This document shows positions 32,509-40,905 of a DNA stretch of 64,000 nucleotides, piece after piece. Location: assembly GCF_014650695.1 (NCBI RefSeq), contig NZ_BMVL01000006.1, positions 248,001 through 312,000 of the forward strand, read 5' to 3'. Origin of the DNA: Streptomyces avidinii. Its GTDB lineage: Bacteria; Actinomycetota; Actinomycetes; Streptomycetales; Streptomycetaceae. Both the position numbers and the translations under genes were made by a program. The notes under the pieces are model-generated. The model searched no databases. It worked only from the letters and a program-made list of their open reading frames with translations, and was not told the origin of the DNA. The number at the start of each line of letters is the position of its first letter. The first letter of the stretch is position 1.

Positions 32509-34074
32509 ATGACCACGGCCCCGAAGCCGATCGCCCTTCCCGTCACCGCCGTCACCTGCCTGGAGGACCGCGCCCACATCGAGCGCAGCGTCGTACTGGA
32601 CCTGACGGCGGGGGTCCAGCGGCTGCGGCTCGGTCCGGTCAGCGCGCTGGCCGTCGACCGCACCCTGCACGCCGAGCTGACCGCCGACCGGCCCGCCACC
32701 GTGCTCGACGTGCGCATCGTGCGCACCTGGCAGCCGCGCGGGCCGCTGCCGTCCGCCGAGGACGACTCCGTCCTGCGCCTGCGCGTGCACGACCTCGAAG
32801 AGGAACAGCTCGCGCTGGGGCGGCAGCGCGAGCGGCTGCACGCCCGCCTCGACGTGCTCGGCCGGCTGGCGGCCGATCTGCTGCGGGAGATCGGCGAGGG
32901 ATCCGGCCGCGGGGAGAGCGACCCTGCGCGCTGGGCCCGCGAGATGGACCGGGTGGACGGCGAGCGCGACACGTACGGTGATCAACTGCGCACCGTGGAC
33001 ACCCGGCTGGCCGCCCTCGCGGTCGAGCTCGGGGAGACCCGGCAGGCCATGGCCCTGGCCGAGACGGAGCCCGCCGAGCTGGTCGGCCATGTCGAACTGA
33101 CCGTCGAAGCGGCGGCCGCCGGGCCGGCGCAGCTGCGCCTGAGCCACCTCAGCCCGTGCGCGCTGTGGCGACCCGCCTACCGGGCCGTGCTGGACGGGGA
33201 CTCGCTGACGCTGGAGACCGACGCGATGGTCTGGCAGCGCACGGGCGAGGACTGGTCCGACGTACGGCTGACCCTGTCGACGGCCCGGTCCGCGCTGGCC
33301 ACCGAGCCGCCTCGGCTGGGCGAGGACCGCCTCACGCTGGCCGATCGCACGGCGGCGGAGCGCCGCGCGGTCGATGTCGAGCTGCGCGAGGAGGAGATCG
33401 GGGACCTCGGTCCGGCCGCTCCCGTACTGGGCCTGCCCGGGGTGGACGACGGCGGGGAGGCACGTGTGCTGCACTCCCCCGTGCCGGTGTCCGTGCGCGG
33501 GGACGGCCGCGCCCACCGGGTGCCGCTGTCCGCGTTCACCACGGCCGCGGCCGGCGAGTACGCCTGCTCGCCCGAGCTGTCGCCGTTGGTCACCCGGGTG
33601 GTGTCCTTCGAGAACCGGTCCGGCCACGCGCTGCTCGCCGGGCCGGTCGACCTGGTCCGCGGCAGCGGATTCAGTGGCCGCGGCACGCTGGAGTTCGCTG
33701 CTCCCGGCGCTCCGGTCGAGCTCGCCTTCGGCAGCTGCGACGACCACCGGGTGGTCCGGCAAGCGGAGGAGACCCGGGAGTCGGCCGGATTCACCCAGCG
33801 GACCGTGGTCACCCGCACGGTGCGGCTGCACCTGTCGCGTTTCTCCGCCCCCGGGGACGAGGGCGAACGCGTGGTCGTCCTCCGGGAGCGGATCCCCGTC
33901 TCGGAGGTCTCGGCGGTGGAGGTGCGCCTGCGCAAGGAGGCCTGCTCGCCGGCGCCGGACGGGGTCGATGCCGAAGGCATCGTCCGCTGGGACGTCGCGC
34001 TCGCGCCGGGCGGCCACCGGACGGTCACCCTGGTCTACGAGCTGTCGGCGAGCGCCAAGGTCACCGGGCTGTGA
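32509..34074 (+). CDS. DUF4139/mucoidy-inhibitor-like protein B
   Basis: A 521-aa second member of the same family without the Pro/Ala insert: VTAVTCLEDRAHIERSVVLD at the N-terminus, a long coiled coil (about 90-180, LHDLEEEQLALGRQRERLHA-like), HLSPCALWRPAYRAVLDGD, VWQRTGEDWSDVRLTLSTA and ENRSGHALLAGPVDLVRGSG. It starts 8 bp after paralog A, so the two are certainly one transcript and may form a hetero-oligomer (inference). The 3' end overlaps the convergent TetR gene by 14 bp. Confidence 0.83.
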   Translation: MTTAPKPIALPVTAVTCLEDRAHIERSVVLDLTAGVQRLRLGPVSALAVDRTLHAELTADRPATVLDVRIVRTWQPRGPLPSAEDDSVLRLRVHDLEEEQLALGRQRERLHARLDVLGRLAADLLREIGEGSGRGESDPARWAREMDRVDGERDTYGDQLRTVDTRLAALAVELGETRQAMALAETEPAELVGHVELTVEAAAAGPAQLRLSHLSPCALWRPAYRAVLDGDSLTLETDAMVWQRTGEDWSDVRLTLSTARSALATEPPRLGEDRLTLADRTAAERRAVDVELREEEIGDLGPAAPVLGLPGVDDGGEARVLHSPVPVSVRGDGRAHRVPLSAFTTAAAGEYACSPELSPLVTRVVSFENRSGHALLAGPVDLVRGSGFSGRGTLEFAAPGAPVELAFGSCDDHRVVRQAEETRESAGFTQRTVVTRTVRLHLSRFSAPGDEGERVVVLRERIPVSEVSAVEVRLRKEACSPAPDGVDAEGIVRWDVALAPGGHRTVTLVYELSASAKVTGL

Positions 34075-34738
34075 GCGGGTCGGGCGTCATGATGCGGTCG
34101 ACCTCGGCCTCGTAGAACAGGGCCGGGTCCAGGCCCATGCCGGTGAAGTGGCCCGCCAGCTCCAGGGACAGCACGCCGTGCAGGCGGCTCCAGAAGGTCA
34201 GGGCCAGGTGCAGCGCCGACGGCGGGGCGTCCGGGTGGCTCGCGGCCCACTCGCGGTGGTCCGCCAGGTGGCGGTCGAAGGGGTCCGGCTCCGCGGCCGG
34301 TCCGGCGGCGGCGGTGCAGGTCTCCAGCAGGACCGCCATCAGCTCCGTGGAGATCGCGGTGATGTCCTGCGGGGCGTGGTAGCCGGGGACCGGGGTGCCG
34401 TAGATGAGGAAGTAGCGGTGCGGGTCTTCCAGAGCCCAGCCCCGCAGCACCCGCGCCAGCCCGGCGAGGCCGGGCCGGCCCGCTCCCCCGCTGTCGGCGG
34501 CGATGAAGGCGTCGGCGAGGCTGCGGTAGGCATCGCGGATGAGCTCGGTGATCAGCTCGTCGCGATTGGCGAAGTACCGGTACAGCGCCGGTCCGCTCAT
34601 ACCCATCTGTTTGGCGATCGCGTTGAGGGACAGCGCGGAGGCGCCGGAGCCGGCGATCTGCTGCCAGGCCTTCTCCTTCACCTCCTCGCGCACCTGCTGC
34701 CGGTACCGCTCCCGGGGAGTCCTGGTCGTTCCGGTCAT
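34061..34738 (-). CDS. TetR-family repressor (WHG-type C-terminal domain)
   Basis: A 225-aa TetR regulator. The helix-turn-helix is SGASALSLNAIAKQMGMSGP, ALYRYFANRDELITELI at about 30-66. The C-terminal ligand domain contains LIYGTPVPGYHAP and WSRLHGVLSLELAGHF, the WHG-type signature. It is divergent from the quinone reductase-like gene, and two related 15-bp partly palindromic sites lie in the gap, so it probably represses both promoters and is released by a small hydrophobic compound (inference). Confidence 0.88.
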   Translation of the reverse strand: MTGTTRTPRERYRQQVREEVKEKAWQQIAGSGASALSLNAIAKQMGMSGPALYRYFANRDELITELIRDAYRSLADAFIAADSGGAGRPGLAGLARVLRGWALEDPHRYFLIYGTPVPGYHAPQDITAISTELMAVLLETCTAAAGPAAEPDPFDRHLADHREWAASHPDAPPSALHLALTFWSRLHGVLSLELAGHFTGMGLDPALFYEAEVDRIMTPDPLTAR

Positions 34739-34769
34739 GCCCGCCGCCTCTCGCCGCCCAACATCGCCA

Positions 34770-34784
34770 GTTAGAACCTATCAC
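34770..34784. promoter_or_regulatory. TetR operator candidate, site 1
   Basis: GTTAGAACCTATCAC matches 12 of 15 positions with the reverse complement of site 2 (34853). It lies 32 bp upstream of the repressor start, suited for autorepression. Confidence 0.45.
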
Positions 34785-34822
34785 CATCGGCAATACCGCT
34801 CGCGATCGCACAAACCATTCCC

Positions 34823-34851
34823 TTGACATCTTCGAGAGAGCCATTCACTCT
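34823..34851 (+). promoter_or_regulatory. Promoter candidate for the quinone reductase-like gene
   Basis: TTGACA (34823-34828), a 17-nt spacer and CACTCT (34846-34851). The -35 is perfect and the -10 weak. Operator site 2 starts 2 bp downstream of the -10, where bound repressor would block initiation. Confidence 0.45.
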
Positions 34852-34852
34852 G

Positions 34853-34867
34853 GTTATAGCCTCTAAC
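34853..34867. promoter_or_regulatory. TetR operator candidate, site 2
   Basis: GTTATAGCCTCTAAC is a partial palindrome (GTTA.AG.CT.TAAC) and resembles site 1 at 34770. It overlaps the expected transcription start of the downstream gene. Confidence 0.5.
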
Positions 34868-34905
34868 AAACACAAGAGGCGCAAGCCATCCTCCTGGAGG
34901 TCATG

Positions 34906-35940
34906 ATGACGAACACCGTCGAGCGGGTCGAGATCGTTCTGCCGGGCAAGGTGGAGCCGGAAGGCCTCCAGCTCCACCGCGGCCCCGTCCCGGCCCCGAC
35001 GGCCGGCCAGGTGGTCGTCGCCATGGAGGCGACGGGCGTGTCCTTCGCCGAGCAGCAGATGCGGCGCGGCCGGTACTACGACCAGCCGCCGTTCCCCTTC
35101 GTCCCCGGATACGACCTGGTCGGCACGGTGCTGTCGGTGGGCGCGGGGGTGAGCCCGGCCCTGCTGGGCAAGCGCGTGGCCGCTCTGACGAAGACCGGCG
35201 GCTGGGCGAGCCACATCGCCCTCGCCGCCGCCGACGTGGTCGAGGTGCCCGAAGGTGTCAGCGCGGTGGACGCGGAGACCGCGGTCGTCAACGGCATCAC
35301 CGCCTGGCAGATGCTCCACCGCAAGGCCCGGGTGCGCGCCGGCCAGACCGTACTGGTCCACGGGGCCAACGGCGGGGTCGGCTCGGTCCTGGTCCAGCTG
35401 GCGCTGGCCGCGGGCGCCCACGTGATCGGCACCGCCTCCACCCGCCACCACGACGCACTGCGCGCCCTCGGCGTGACCCCCATCGACTACCGGTCCGGCA
35501 ACGTTGCCGCACGGGTCCGCTCCCTCGCACCCGGCGGGGTGGACGCGGTCTTCGACCACGTCGGCGGCGACGGCATCGTCGGCTCCTGGCGACTGCTGGC
35601 GCCCGGCGGCGCGCTCGTCTCCTACGGCAGCGCCGCAACCCGCGACGACGAGGGCTCCGGCGCGTGGCCGGTGCTCAGGCTGCTGGGCCGGGTGTGGGTG
35701 TGGAACGCCCTGCCCAACGGCCGCCGTGCGTACTTCTTCAACGTGTGGGCCGGGCGCGCCTACGCGAAGGACCGCTTCCGGGCGCGGCTGCGTTCCGACC
35801 TCTCCCAGGTGTTCTCGGCCCTGCAGCGCGGTGAGATCACGGCCAGGGTCGCGGCCGAGATCCCGCTGGCCCGCGCCGCCGAGGCGATGCGCCTCGCCGA
35901 GTCCGGCACGGTCGCCGGCAAGGTCGTCCTCGTCCCGTGA
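34906..35940 (+). CDS. Medium-chain quinone oxidoreductase-like protein
   Basis: A 344-aa medium-chain dehydrogenase/reductase of the zeta-crystallin/VAT-1 quinone reductase type. PPFPFVPGYDLVGTVLSVGA, NGITAWQMLHRKARVRAGQT, VLVHGANGGVGSVLVQLALA (AxGGVG NADPH-binding) and GSWRLLAPGGALVSYGSAAT are typical; zinc ligands are absent. It would reduce quinones or enones with NADPH. ATG 34906 sits five bases after CTGGAGG; ATG 34903 would be too close. Controlled by the divergent TetR repressor through the two sites at 34770 and 34853. Confidence 0.87.
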   Translation: MTNTVERVEIVLPGKVEPEGLQLHRGPVPAPTAGQVVVAMEATGVSFAEQQMRRGRYYDQPPFPFVPGYDLVGTVLSVGAGVSPALLGKRVAALTKTGGWASHIALAAADVVEVPEGVSAVDAETAVVNGITAWQMLHRKARVRAGQTVLVHGANGGVGSVLVQLALAAGAHVIGTASTRHHDALRALGVTPIDYRSGNVAARVRSLAPGGVDAVFDHVGGDGIVGSWRLLAPGGALVSYGSAATRDDEGSGAWPVLRLLGRVWVWNALPNGRRAYFFNVWAGRAYAKDRFRARLRSDLSQVFSALQRGEITARVAAEIPLARAAEAMRLAESGTVAGKVVLVP

Positions 35941-35957
35941 CCCGGCCGTCGGGCCGG

Positions 35958-37523
35958 TCAGGAGAAGGGCAGCCTGTCGGGTTGACAGGTCGTGCCGGGC
36001 GGCGGGAGCGTGCCGTCGATGAAGTAGCGGCTCTCGTAGGTCTTGATGCAGGTGCTGGAGTTGTTGAAGAGTGCGGTGTGGCCGTACCCGTTGTTCGTGA
36101 GCAGGCGGGCGTCGGCCAGCTCCTTGACCATGGCCTGGGCGTCCGAGTGGGGCGTCGAGGGGTCGTACGTGGTGCCGATGACCAGGACGGGGTGCGCCGT
36201 GGGCCTGTCCCACGGGCCGTCGTACCGGTTGGCGGCGCGGGCCGGCCAGGTGGCGCACGGCTCGCCGGACCAGGTCCAGTACCGTCCGGCGTCGCCCGCA
36301 CGCCGGGCACTGTCCTCTTCGAGGCCGCGGTAGACGGCGGGGTCGCGCGGGTTGGGACTGTCGGCGCACCACACGGCTGCCGCCTGCTCCTCCCCCAGGT
36401 ACGGATTCGGTTGCGCAACAGGGGGCGGGGGCGGGTACTGGGGCGGCTTCGCGGTGCGGCCCTGCCAGAGGTCCTGGAGCCGGGCGGCGAGATCGGTCCA
36501 GCCCGGCCGGACGATGTACAGGCTGCCGACCGTGTCGGCGACGGCGGCGGCGTACGTCCACGGGCCCACCGGGTGCTCGCGCAGGCGCTGCATCAGCTGG
36601 TCGAACTTGTCGCGGGTGGCCTGCGGGCTGCCGGCCGAGAAGGCGCAGCGGGCGGTGCCGGCGGATCCGCAGAGGTCGAGGAACTTGTCGAGGGTGGCCG
36701 CCGCGGTGCGGTCCGAGCCCATCCGCAGGAGGGTCGTGGTGCGCGGTTCGCTCGGCGAGTCGTTGTTCGTCCACGCCAGCGGGTCGATGTTGCTGTCGAG
36801 GACCATGGCCCGGACCTTGTCGGGGAACAGGTTGGCGTAGGTGGCGCCCAGGATGGTGCCGTAGGAGACACCGAGGTAGTTGAGCTGCGACTCTCCCACC
36901 GCCCGACGGAGCAGGTCCAGGTCCTGCGCGGTGTCGGCGGTCGAGACATGGCGCAGGAGGGCGGGGTCGCGCTTCTCGCAGCGGCGGCCGAGGTCCTCGT
37001 ACGCGTCGATCCAGGTCGCGCGCTCCTTGTCGCCCACCGGGAAGCCGACCGGTTTGTCCGCACCCCAGGTCTTCGCCTCCTCGAGGCTGTCGAAGCAGTT
37101 CACCGCCGTGCTGTTGCCGATCCCCCGCGGGTCCCAGCTCACGATGTCGAAGCGTTCCCGCAGCTCCTCGGGGAACGAGTCGTAGTTCTGCGGGACCTGC
37201 ACCGTGCCGGGGCCGCCGGGTCCACCCGGGTTGACGAAGAGGGTGCCCACGCGCTTTTCGGGGTCCCCCGCCGTGCGCCGGACCACCGCGAGATCGATGG
37301 TGCGGCCGGCCGGATCGGCGTGGTCGAGCGGGACTTCGGCGGTGGCGCAGTCGTACGGGCTGCCGGGTTTGCAGGGACTCCAGTCCAGCCGGGGGACGGT
37401 CGCCGAGGGGGACGGCTCCGCGTGGGCGCCGAGTGGCGGCACGGTGAGCACCGCCGAGCAGATCGCTGCCGTGACGAGGGCCGCCGCGCGGCGGCGGCCG
37501 GACATCGGGCCGGGTCCGGGCAT
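35958..37523 (-). CDS. Secreted alpha/beta-hydrolase, tripeptidyl aminopeptidase-like
   Basis: A 521-aa exported serine hydrolase. Signal peptide RRRAAALVTAAICSAVLTVP with cleavage near AHA-EPS. The fold shows LFVNPGGPGGPGTV (oxyanion loop), SWDPRGIGNST, the nucleophile elbow LGVSYGTILG with Ser220, and a TAP-like C-terminal domain with the acid in IGTTYDPSTPHSDA and the base in GYGHTALFN. This matches the Streptomyces mycelium-associated tripeptidyl aminopeptidase family, which removes tripeptides from extracellular substrates. ATG 37523 is supported by GGAGGAGGG. A small hairpin lies past the stop. Confidence 0.88.
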   Translation of the reverse strand: MPGPGPMSGRRRAAALVTAAICSAVLTVPPLGAHAEPSPSATVPRLDWSPCKPGSPYDCATAEVPLDHADPAGRTIDLAVVRRTAGDPEKRVGTLFVNPGGPGGPGTVQVPQNYDSFPEELRERFDIVSWDPRGIGNSTAVNCFDSLEEAKTWGADKPVGFPVGDKERATWIDAYEDLGRRCEKRDPALLRHVSTADTAQDLDLLRRAVGESQLNYLGVSYGTILGATYANLFPDKVRAMVLDSNIDPLAWTNNDSPSEPRTTTLLRMGSDRTAAATLDKFLDLCGSAGTARCAFSAGSPQATRDKFDQLMQRLREHPVGPWTYAAAVADTVGSLYIVRPGWTDLAARLQDLWQGRTAKPPQYPPPPPVAQPNPYLGEEQAAAVWCADSPNPRDPAVYRGLEEDSARRAGDAGRYWTWSGEPCATWPARAANRYDGPWDRPTAHPVLVIGTTYDPSTPHSDAQAMVKELADARLLTNNGYGHTALFNNSSTCIKTYESRYFIDGTLPPPGTTCQPDRLPFS

Positions 37524-37674
37524 CCTTGCCCTCCTCCGCCTCACCTGTACGCACCCCTGCTTCAACCAAACCGCGATACGGTGGCGCGCGCGAGCCGGGG
37601 CCCACGGGCGGCCGGAGCCGGGGCGGCATCCGGCCGCTCCTGTCCGCAGGGCAGCGCAGCGGCGGAGTGCGCGC

Positions 37675-37680
37675 TATCCT
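37675..37680 (+). promoter_or_regulatory. Leaderless-type -10 element for the PLC-like gene
   Basis: TATCCT ends 7 bp before ATG 37688, so transcription would begin at or next to the start codon. There is no ribosome-binding site in between, consistent with leaderless translation. The -35 is unclear. Confidence 0.35.
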
Positions 37681-37687
37681 CCGCGCC

Positions 37688-38770
37688 ATGATTGACATGG
37701 ACATGCAGCGATCGCGCTCGCGGCGCAGCCTGCGCCTCCTGGTGTGCCTCCTCCTGCTGGCCCTGCTGGGTACGGCGACCACGGCGGCCGCCGAACCCCG
37801 GGCCGGGGCCACCCCCACCGGGGCCACGGCCGGTACCCGCACGATCGACGCCGCGGCGGCAGCCGCCCCGACCGATGCCACGGCCGCCCGCTGGGGCGAC
37901 CGGCGGCTCGACGAGGTCACCTTCCTCACCACCCACAACGCCTTCACCAACTACGAGGACTCGCGCTGGAGTTCGGTGAACCAGTCCGAGTCGGTGCGCG
38001 CCCAGCTCGACAACGGCGTCCGCGGCCTGAGCCTGGACACCCACTGGTACGAACGCAGCACCTGGCTGTGCATCATCAGCTTCGGCAGCGACTGCTACCC
38101 GAGCGACGTGTACCTGTGCCACGGGGACTGCAAGACCTTCGCCGGAGCCACGTACGCCCTGCCGCGGCAGTCCTTCCACGGCACGATGCAGACCGTGGTG
38201 GACTTCCTCGCCGCTCATCCGCAGGAGGTCGTGACCGTCTTCCTGGAGGACTACGTCGGCGCCGATCAGCTGCAGCAGTCCCTCGGCCGGGTCAGGGGCC
38301 TGCAGGAGCTGGTGTTCCGGCCCGACGAGTGGGGCGTACGGCAGCACGGCTGGCCGAAGGTGGCCGACCTCGTCACGGCGGGCAAGCGTCTGCTGATCTT
38401 CTCGGACCGGTCCGACCGCGAGCACCTGGGCGTCATGTACGACCGGTCCTGGACCGTGAGCAACTTCTGGAGCCTCGGCGACCTGGGCAATGACCTCACG
38501 TGCGTCAGCCGCTGGCCCGACGTGCCGCTGGACCGTCAAGAGCCCGGATTCCGGCGCCTGTTCACGATGAGTCACCACCGCAACGTGCCCACCGTCCTCA
38601 CCGCGGCCCTGGACAACGGCAGCAAGCTGCGCAATCGCATCGCCGAGCAGTGCCGGACCGCCACCGGGGGCCGGGACCCGAACTTCGTCTCCGTCGACTT
38701 CCACCGTCTCTCGGACGGCAGCGGCCACACGCCCGCCTCGATCGTCGCGGAGCTGGGCGCGCGCCCCTGA
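37688..38770 (+). CDS. Secreted PI-PLC X-domain-like phosphodiesterase
   Basis: A 360-aa exported protein. The signal peptide (RSLRLLVCLLLLALLGTATT) is followed by an Ala/Thr-rich linker and a phosphatidylinositol-specific phospholipase C X-type barrel: VTFLTTHNAFTNYED carries one catalytic His, GVRGLSLDTHWYERSTWLC follows, and VYLCHGDCK carries the second. HGTMQTVVDFLAAHPQEVVT and FLEDYVG match the barrel strands. It may cleave glycerophosphodiester or inositol lipids outside the cell. The start lacks a ribosome-binding site but has a -10 at leaderless distance. Confidence 0.84.
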   Translation: MIDMDMQRSRSRRSLRLLVCLLLLALLGTATTAAAEPRAGATPTGATAGTRTIDAAAAAAPTDATAARWGDRRLDEVTFLTTHNAFTNYEDSRWSSVNQSESVRAQLDNGVRGLSLDTHWYERSTWLCIISFGSDCYPSDVYLCHGDCKTFAGATYALPRQSFHGTMQTVVDFLAAHPQEVVTVFLEDYVGADQLQQSLGRVRGLQELVFRPDEWGVRQHGWPKVADLVTAGKRLLIFSDRSDREHLGVMYDRSWTVSNFWSLGDLGNDLTCVSRWPDVPLDRQEPGFRRLFTMSHHRNVPTVLTAALDNGSKLRNRIAEQCRTATGGRDPNFVSVDFHRLSDGSGHTPASIVAELGARP

Positions 38771-38785
38771 TACGTCCCTTCGGGC

Positions 38786-38831
38786 ACCGACCGGGTGGAT
38801 CGCCGCGTACGGCGCGGCTCGCCCGGTCGGT
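38786..38831. terminator. Bidirectional hairpin between PLC-like and WhiB genes
   Basis: Outer arms ACCGACCGGG (38786-38795) and CCCGGTCGGT (38822-38831) enclose a further GCCGCG/CGGC inner stem. Located at the convergent ends of the two genes. Confidence 0.6.
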
Positions 38832-39112
38832 CAGCCGGCCCTGCGCGCGCCCAGCGCCCGCCGCTCGTCCTCGGTCAGACCGCCCCACACGCCGTAGGGC
38901 TCCTGTACGCGCAGCGCGTGGCTCAGGCACTCCGCCCGCACCGGGCACTGCGCGCAGACCTCCTTGGCCTCCTGGTCCCGCACCGAGCGGTCCTCGCCGC
39001 GCTCCCCCGCCGGGTGGAAGAACCGGTCCGTGCCGAGCTCCCGGCACGCCGCTTCCTCCTGCCACTGCCACAGGTGCTCCGCACGGCCCGGCAGGCGTGC
39101 CACCTTCGACAT
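38831..39112 (-). CDS. WhiB-like iron-sulfur transcription factor
   Basis: A 93-aa Wbl protein with the four cysteine ligands of the [4Fe-4S] cluster (Cys23, Cys53, Cys56, Cys62) in the C-X29-C-X2-C-X5-C pattern, and the beta-turn motif GVWGGLTEDER at 74-84 followed by a basic tail. Wbl proteins bind sigma-70 region 4 and act as redox- or NO-responsive regulators. It is a short single-domain type. Only 52 bp separate it from the MscS gene on the same strand. Confidence 0.93.
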   Translation of the reverse strand: MSKVARLPGRAEHLWQWQEEAACRELGTDRFFHPAGERGEDRSVRDQEAKEVCAQCPVRAECLSHALRVQEPYGVWGGLTEDERRALGARRAG

Positions 39113-39164
39113 GTCCGCGCTCCTCTCGTCTCATCCACCTTGCGCACGTCCTCGGACTGCTTCC

Positions 39165-40253
39165 TCACGCGTCTGACCCGGGCGCCCGTTTCGAAACACC
39201 GTCCGCATACGACGGGGGGTCGACGGCCGGGGAGGTGGAAACCCGCGGCAGGGCGTAGGGGTGCTTCTCCGCCAGCCAGGTGACCAGCTCCTCGCGCACC
39301 GTGCAGCGCGCCGTCCACAGGTCGTCGGGGTCCTTCGCCGTGACGATGGCCCGCACCACGATGGTGGAGGCGGTCGTGTCGGTGACGGACAGGTCCCACC
39401 CCCGACCGTCCCACGCCTCGCAGCCGTCCAGGACCTCCTTGAGCTTTTCGCGCATCAGCGCCACGGGGGCGGTGTGGTCGCAGTGGAGGAACACCGTGCC
39501 GGTCATCTGGATCCCGCCGCGCGACCAGTTCTCGAACGGCCGCCCGGTGAAGTAGGAGACGGGCATGGTGATCCGGCGCTCGTCCCAGGTGCGCACGGCC
39601 AGGAAGGTGAGGGTGACCTCCTCGACCACGCCCCACTCACCGGCGACGACGACCGTGTCGCCGATGCGCACCATGTCCCCGAAGGCGATCTGGAAGCCGG
39701 CGAAGAGGTTGCCCAGCGTGGACTGGGCGGCGACGCCGGCGACGATGCCGATGATGCCGGCCGAGGCCAGCAGCGAGGTGCCTACGGCACGCAGGTCGGG
39801 GAAGGTCAGCAGCATCGCGGCGGCGGCCACCACGACGACCACGGCGGTGACGATCCTCATGATCAGCGTCACCTGGGTACGGACCCTGCGCAGGCGGGAC
39901 GGGTCACGGGTGCCGAGCGCGTAGCGGGCGTACGAGGACTCGACCACGGCGGAGCTGACGAGGACGACGCACCACGCGCCCGCCCCGATCAGTACGAGCG
40001 TCAGGATCCGGCCCACGGCCGCCTCGTGATCGCGCAGCGGCTGCCACTCGATCTGCCGGTACACACCGCGCAGTACCGCGGTGAACAGCAGCACCCGGAC
40101 CGAGGTACGGCAGCGGCGCAGCATGCCCCACAGCGGTGTCTCGGGATGGCGGGCGGCCGCACGCCGCAGCAGGAGGTCGGTGAGCCGGCTCACGACGAGG
40201 GTGAGCACGATCGAGCCGCCCAGGACGGCCAGCAGTCGCAGAAGGTTGTCCAT
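39165..40253 (-). CDS. MscS-family mechanosensitive channel
   Basis: A 362-aa membrane protein: about four transmembrane helices, then the MscS pore/beta module (SLLASAGIIGIVAGVAAQST, LGNLFAGFQIAFGDMVRIGD, TVVVAGEWGVVEEVTLTFLA, ITMPVSYFTGRPFENWSR). The C-terminal alpha/beta vestibule domain ends near 340. It releases osmolytes upon hypo-osmotic shock, which fits the stress-sigma context. ATG 40253 has AGAGGAG upstream. Divergent from the RsbW-like gene at 40400. Confidence 0.9.
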   Translation of the reverse strand: MDNLLRLLAVLGGSIVLTLVVSRLTDLLLRRAAARHPETPLWGMLRRCRTSVRVLLFTAVLRGVYRQIEWQPLRDHEAAVGRILTLVLIGAGAWCVVLVSSAVVESSYARYALGTRDPSRLRRVRTQVTLIMRIVTAVVVVVAAAAMLLTFPDLRAVGTSLLASAGIIGIVAGVAAQSTLGNLFAGFQIAFGDMVRIGDTVVVAGEWGVVEEVTLTFLAVRTWDERRITMPVSYFTGRPFENWSRGGIQMTGTVFLHCDHTAPVALMREKLKEVLDGCEAWDGRGWDLSVTDTTASTIVVRAIVTAKDPDDLWTARCTVREELVTWLAEKHPYALPRVSTSPAVDPPSYADGVSKRAPGSDA

Positions 40254-40321
40254 GACTCCTCTGAGATGGGTCTCGGGAACGAAAAGGTCCGGGAGAACGG
40301 GGGACGGGCGTGACGGTGGGG

Positions 40322-40346
40322 GCGTCCGCAGCGCGAGCGTGGGTAC
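40322..40346 (+). promoter_or_regulatory. SigB-class promoter candidate
   Basis: GCGT (40322-40325), a 15-nt spacer and GGGTAC (40341-40346). The predicted leader to GTG 40400 is about 47 nt. Same form as the VanZ element at 18359. Confidence 0.42.
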
Positions 40347-40399
40347 AAGCGCACCACGACATAGCGGGACATCGGAGCCGAGGACGAGGTGAGGGCGTA

Positions 40400-40882
40400 G
40401 TGCGGACCATCGGAGCGGACACCGGCGAGCGCGCATCGGGCGACACGCGGGGGCCGGTGTTCCCCCAACGCCGTCGGCTCGCCCTGCGGGGCGCCCGCCG
40501 GCAGATCGCGCGGGGGCGCGCCTTCGCCCGCGAGGCGCTGGAGGACTGGGGTTGGGACGGTCGGACCACGTCGGAGGACGCGCTCCTGGTCGTGTCCGAA
40601 CTCCTCACCAACGCCAATCTGCATGCCGACGGCTGCCACGAGCTCCTGCTCCGCGGCGGGGAGGCCTTCCGCGTCGAGGTGTACGACGGCCACGGCGACC
40701 TGCGGCGACTGGCGCCCGGGACGCCGCGGCTGCGCGCTCCGGGCACGCCGGGCGGGTACGGCCTGCTGCTCGTACGCAGGCTCGCCGACCGCTGGGGCGC
40801 CGAGACCATCGAGCAGGGCAAGGTCGTCTGGGCCGAGTTCGATGCCGATCGGCTGCGGTCGGACCGTCCGGGCCGGGCCTGA
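40400..40882 (+). CDS. RsbW-like ATP-binding protein (paralog of 12749)
   Basis: A 160-aa HATPase_c_2 protein: QRRRLALRGARRQIARGRAF, EDWGWDGRTTSEDALLVVSE, LLTNANLHADGCHELLL (N-box), VYDGHGDLR (G1-like) and PGTPGGYGLLLVRRLADRWG (G2). GTG 40400 was selected over the longer in-frame GTG 40310 because GAGGTGAGGG precedes it and the protein then aligns from residue 1 with the paralog at 12749. Its stop codon lies inside the loop of a terminator hairpin. It faces a SigB-type sigma gene. Confidence 0.87.
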   Translation: MRTIGADTGERASGDTRGPVFPQRRRLALRGARRQIARGRAFAREALEDWGWDGRTTSEDALLVVSELLTNANLHADGCHELLLRGGEAFRVEVYDGHGDLRRLAPGTPRLRAPGTPGGYGLLLVRRLADRWGAETIEQGKVVWAEFDADRLRSDRPGRA

Positions 40883-40898
40883 CCGGCCCGGACGGTCC
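40861..40898. terminator. 16-bp perfect bidirectional hairpin containing a stop codon in its loop
   Basis: Arms 40861-40876 and 40883-40898 (GGACCGTCCGGGCCGG and complement) with a 6-nt loop GCCTGA that includes the TGA of the ATPase gene (40880-40882). Between convergent ATPase and sigma genes. Confidence 0.85.
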
Positions 40899-40905
40899 CC
40901 TCCGG

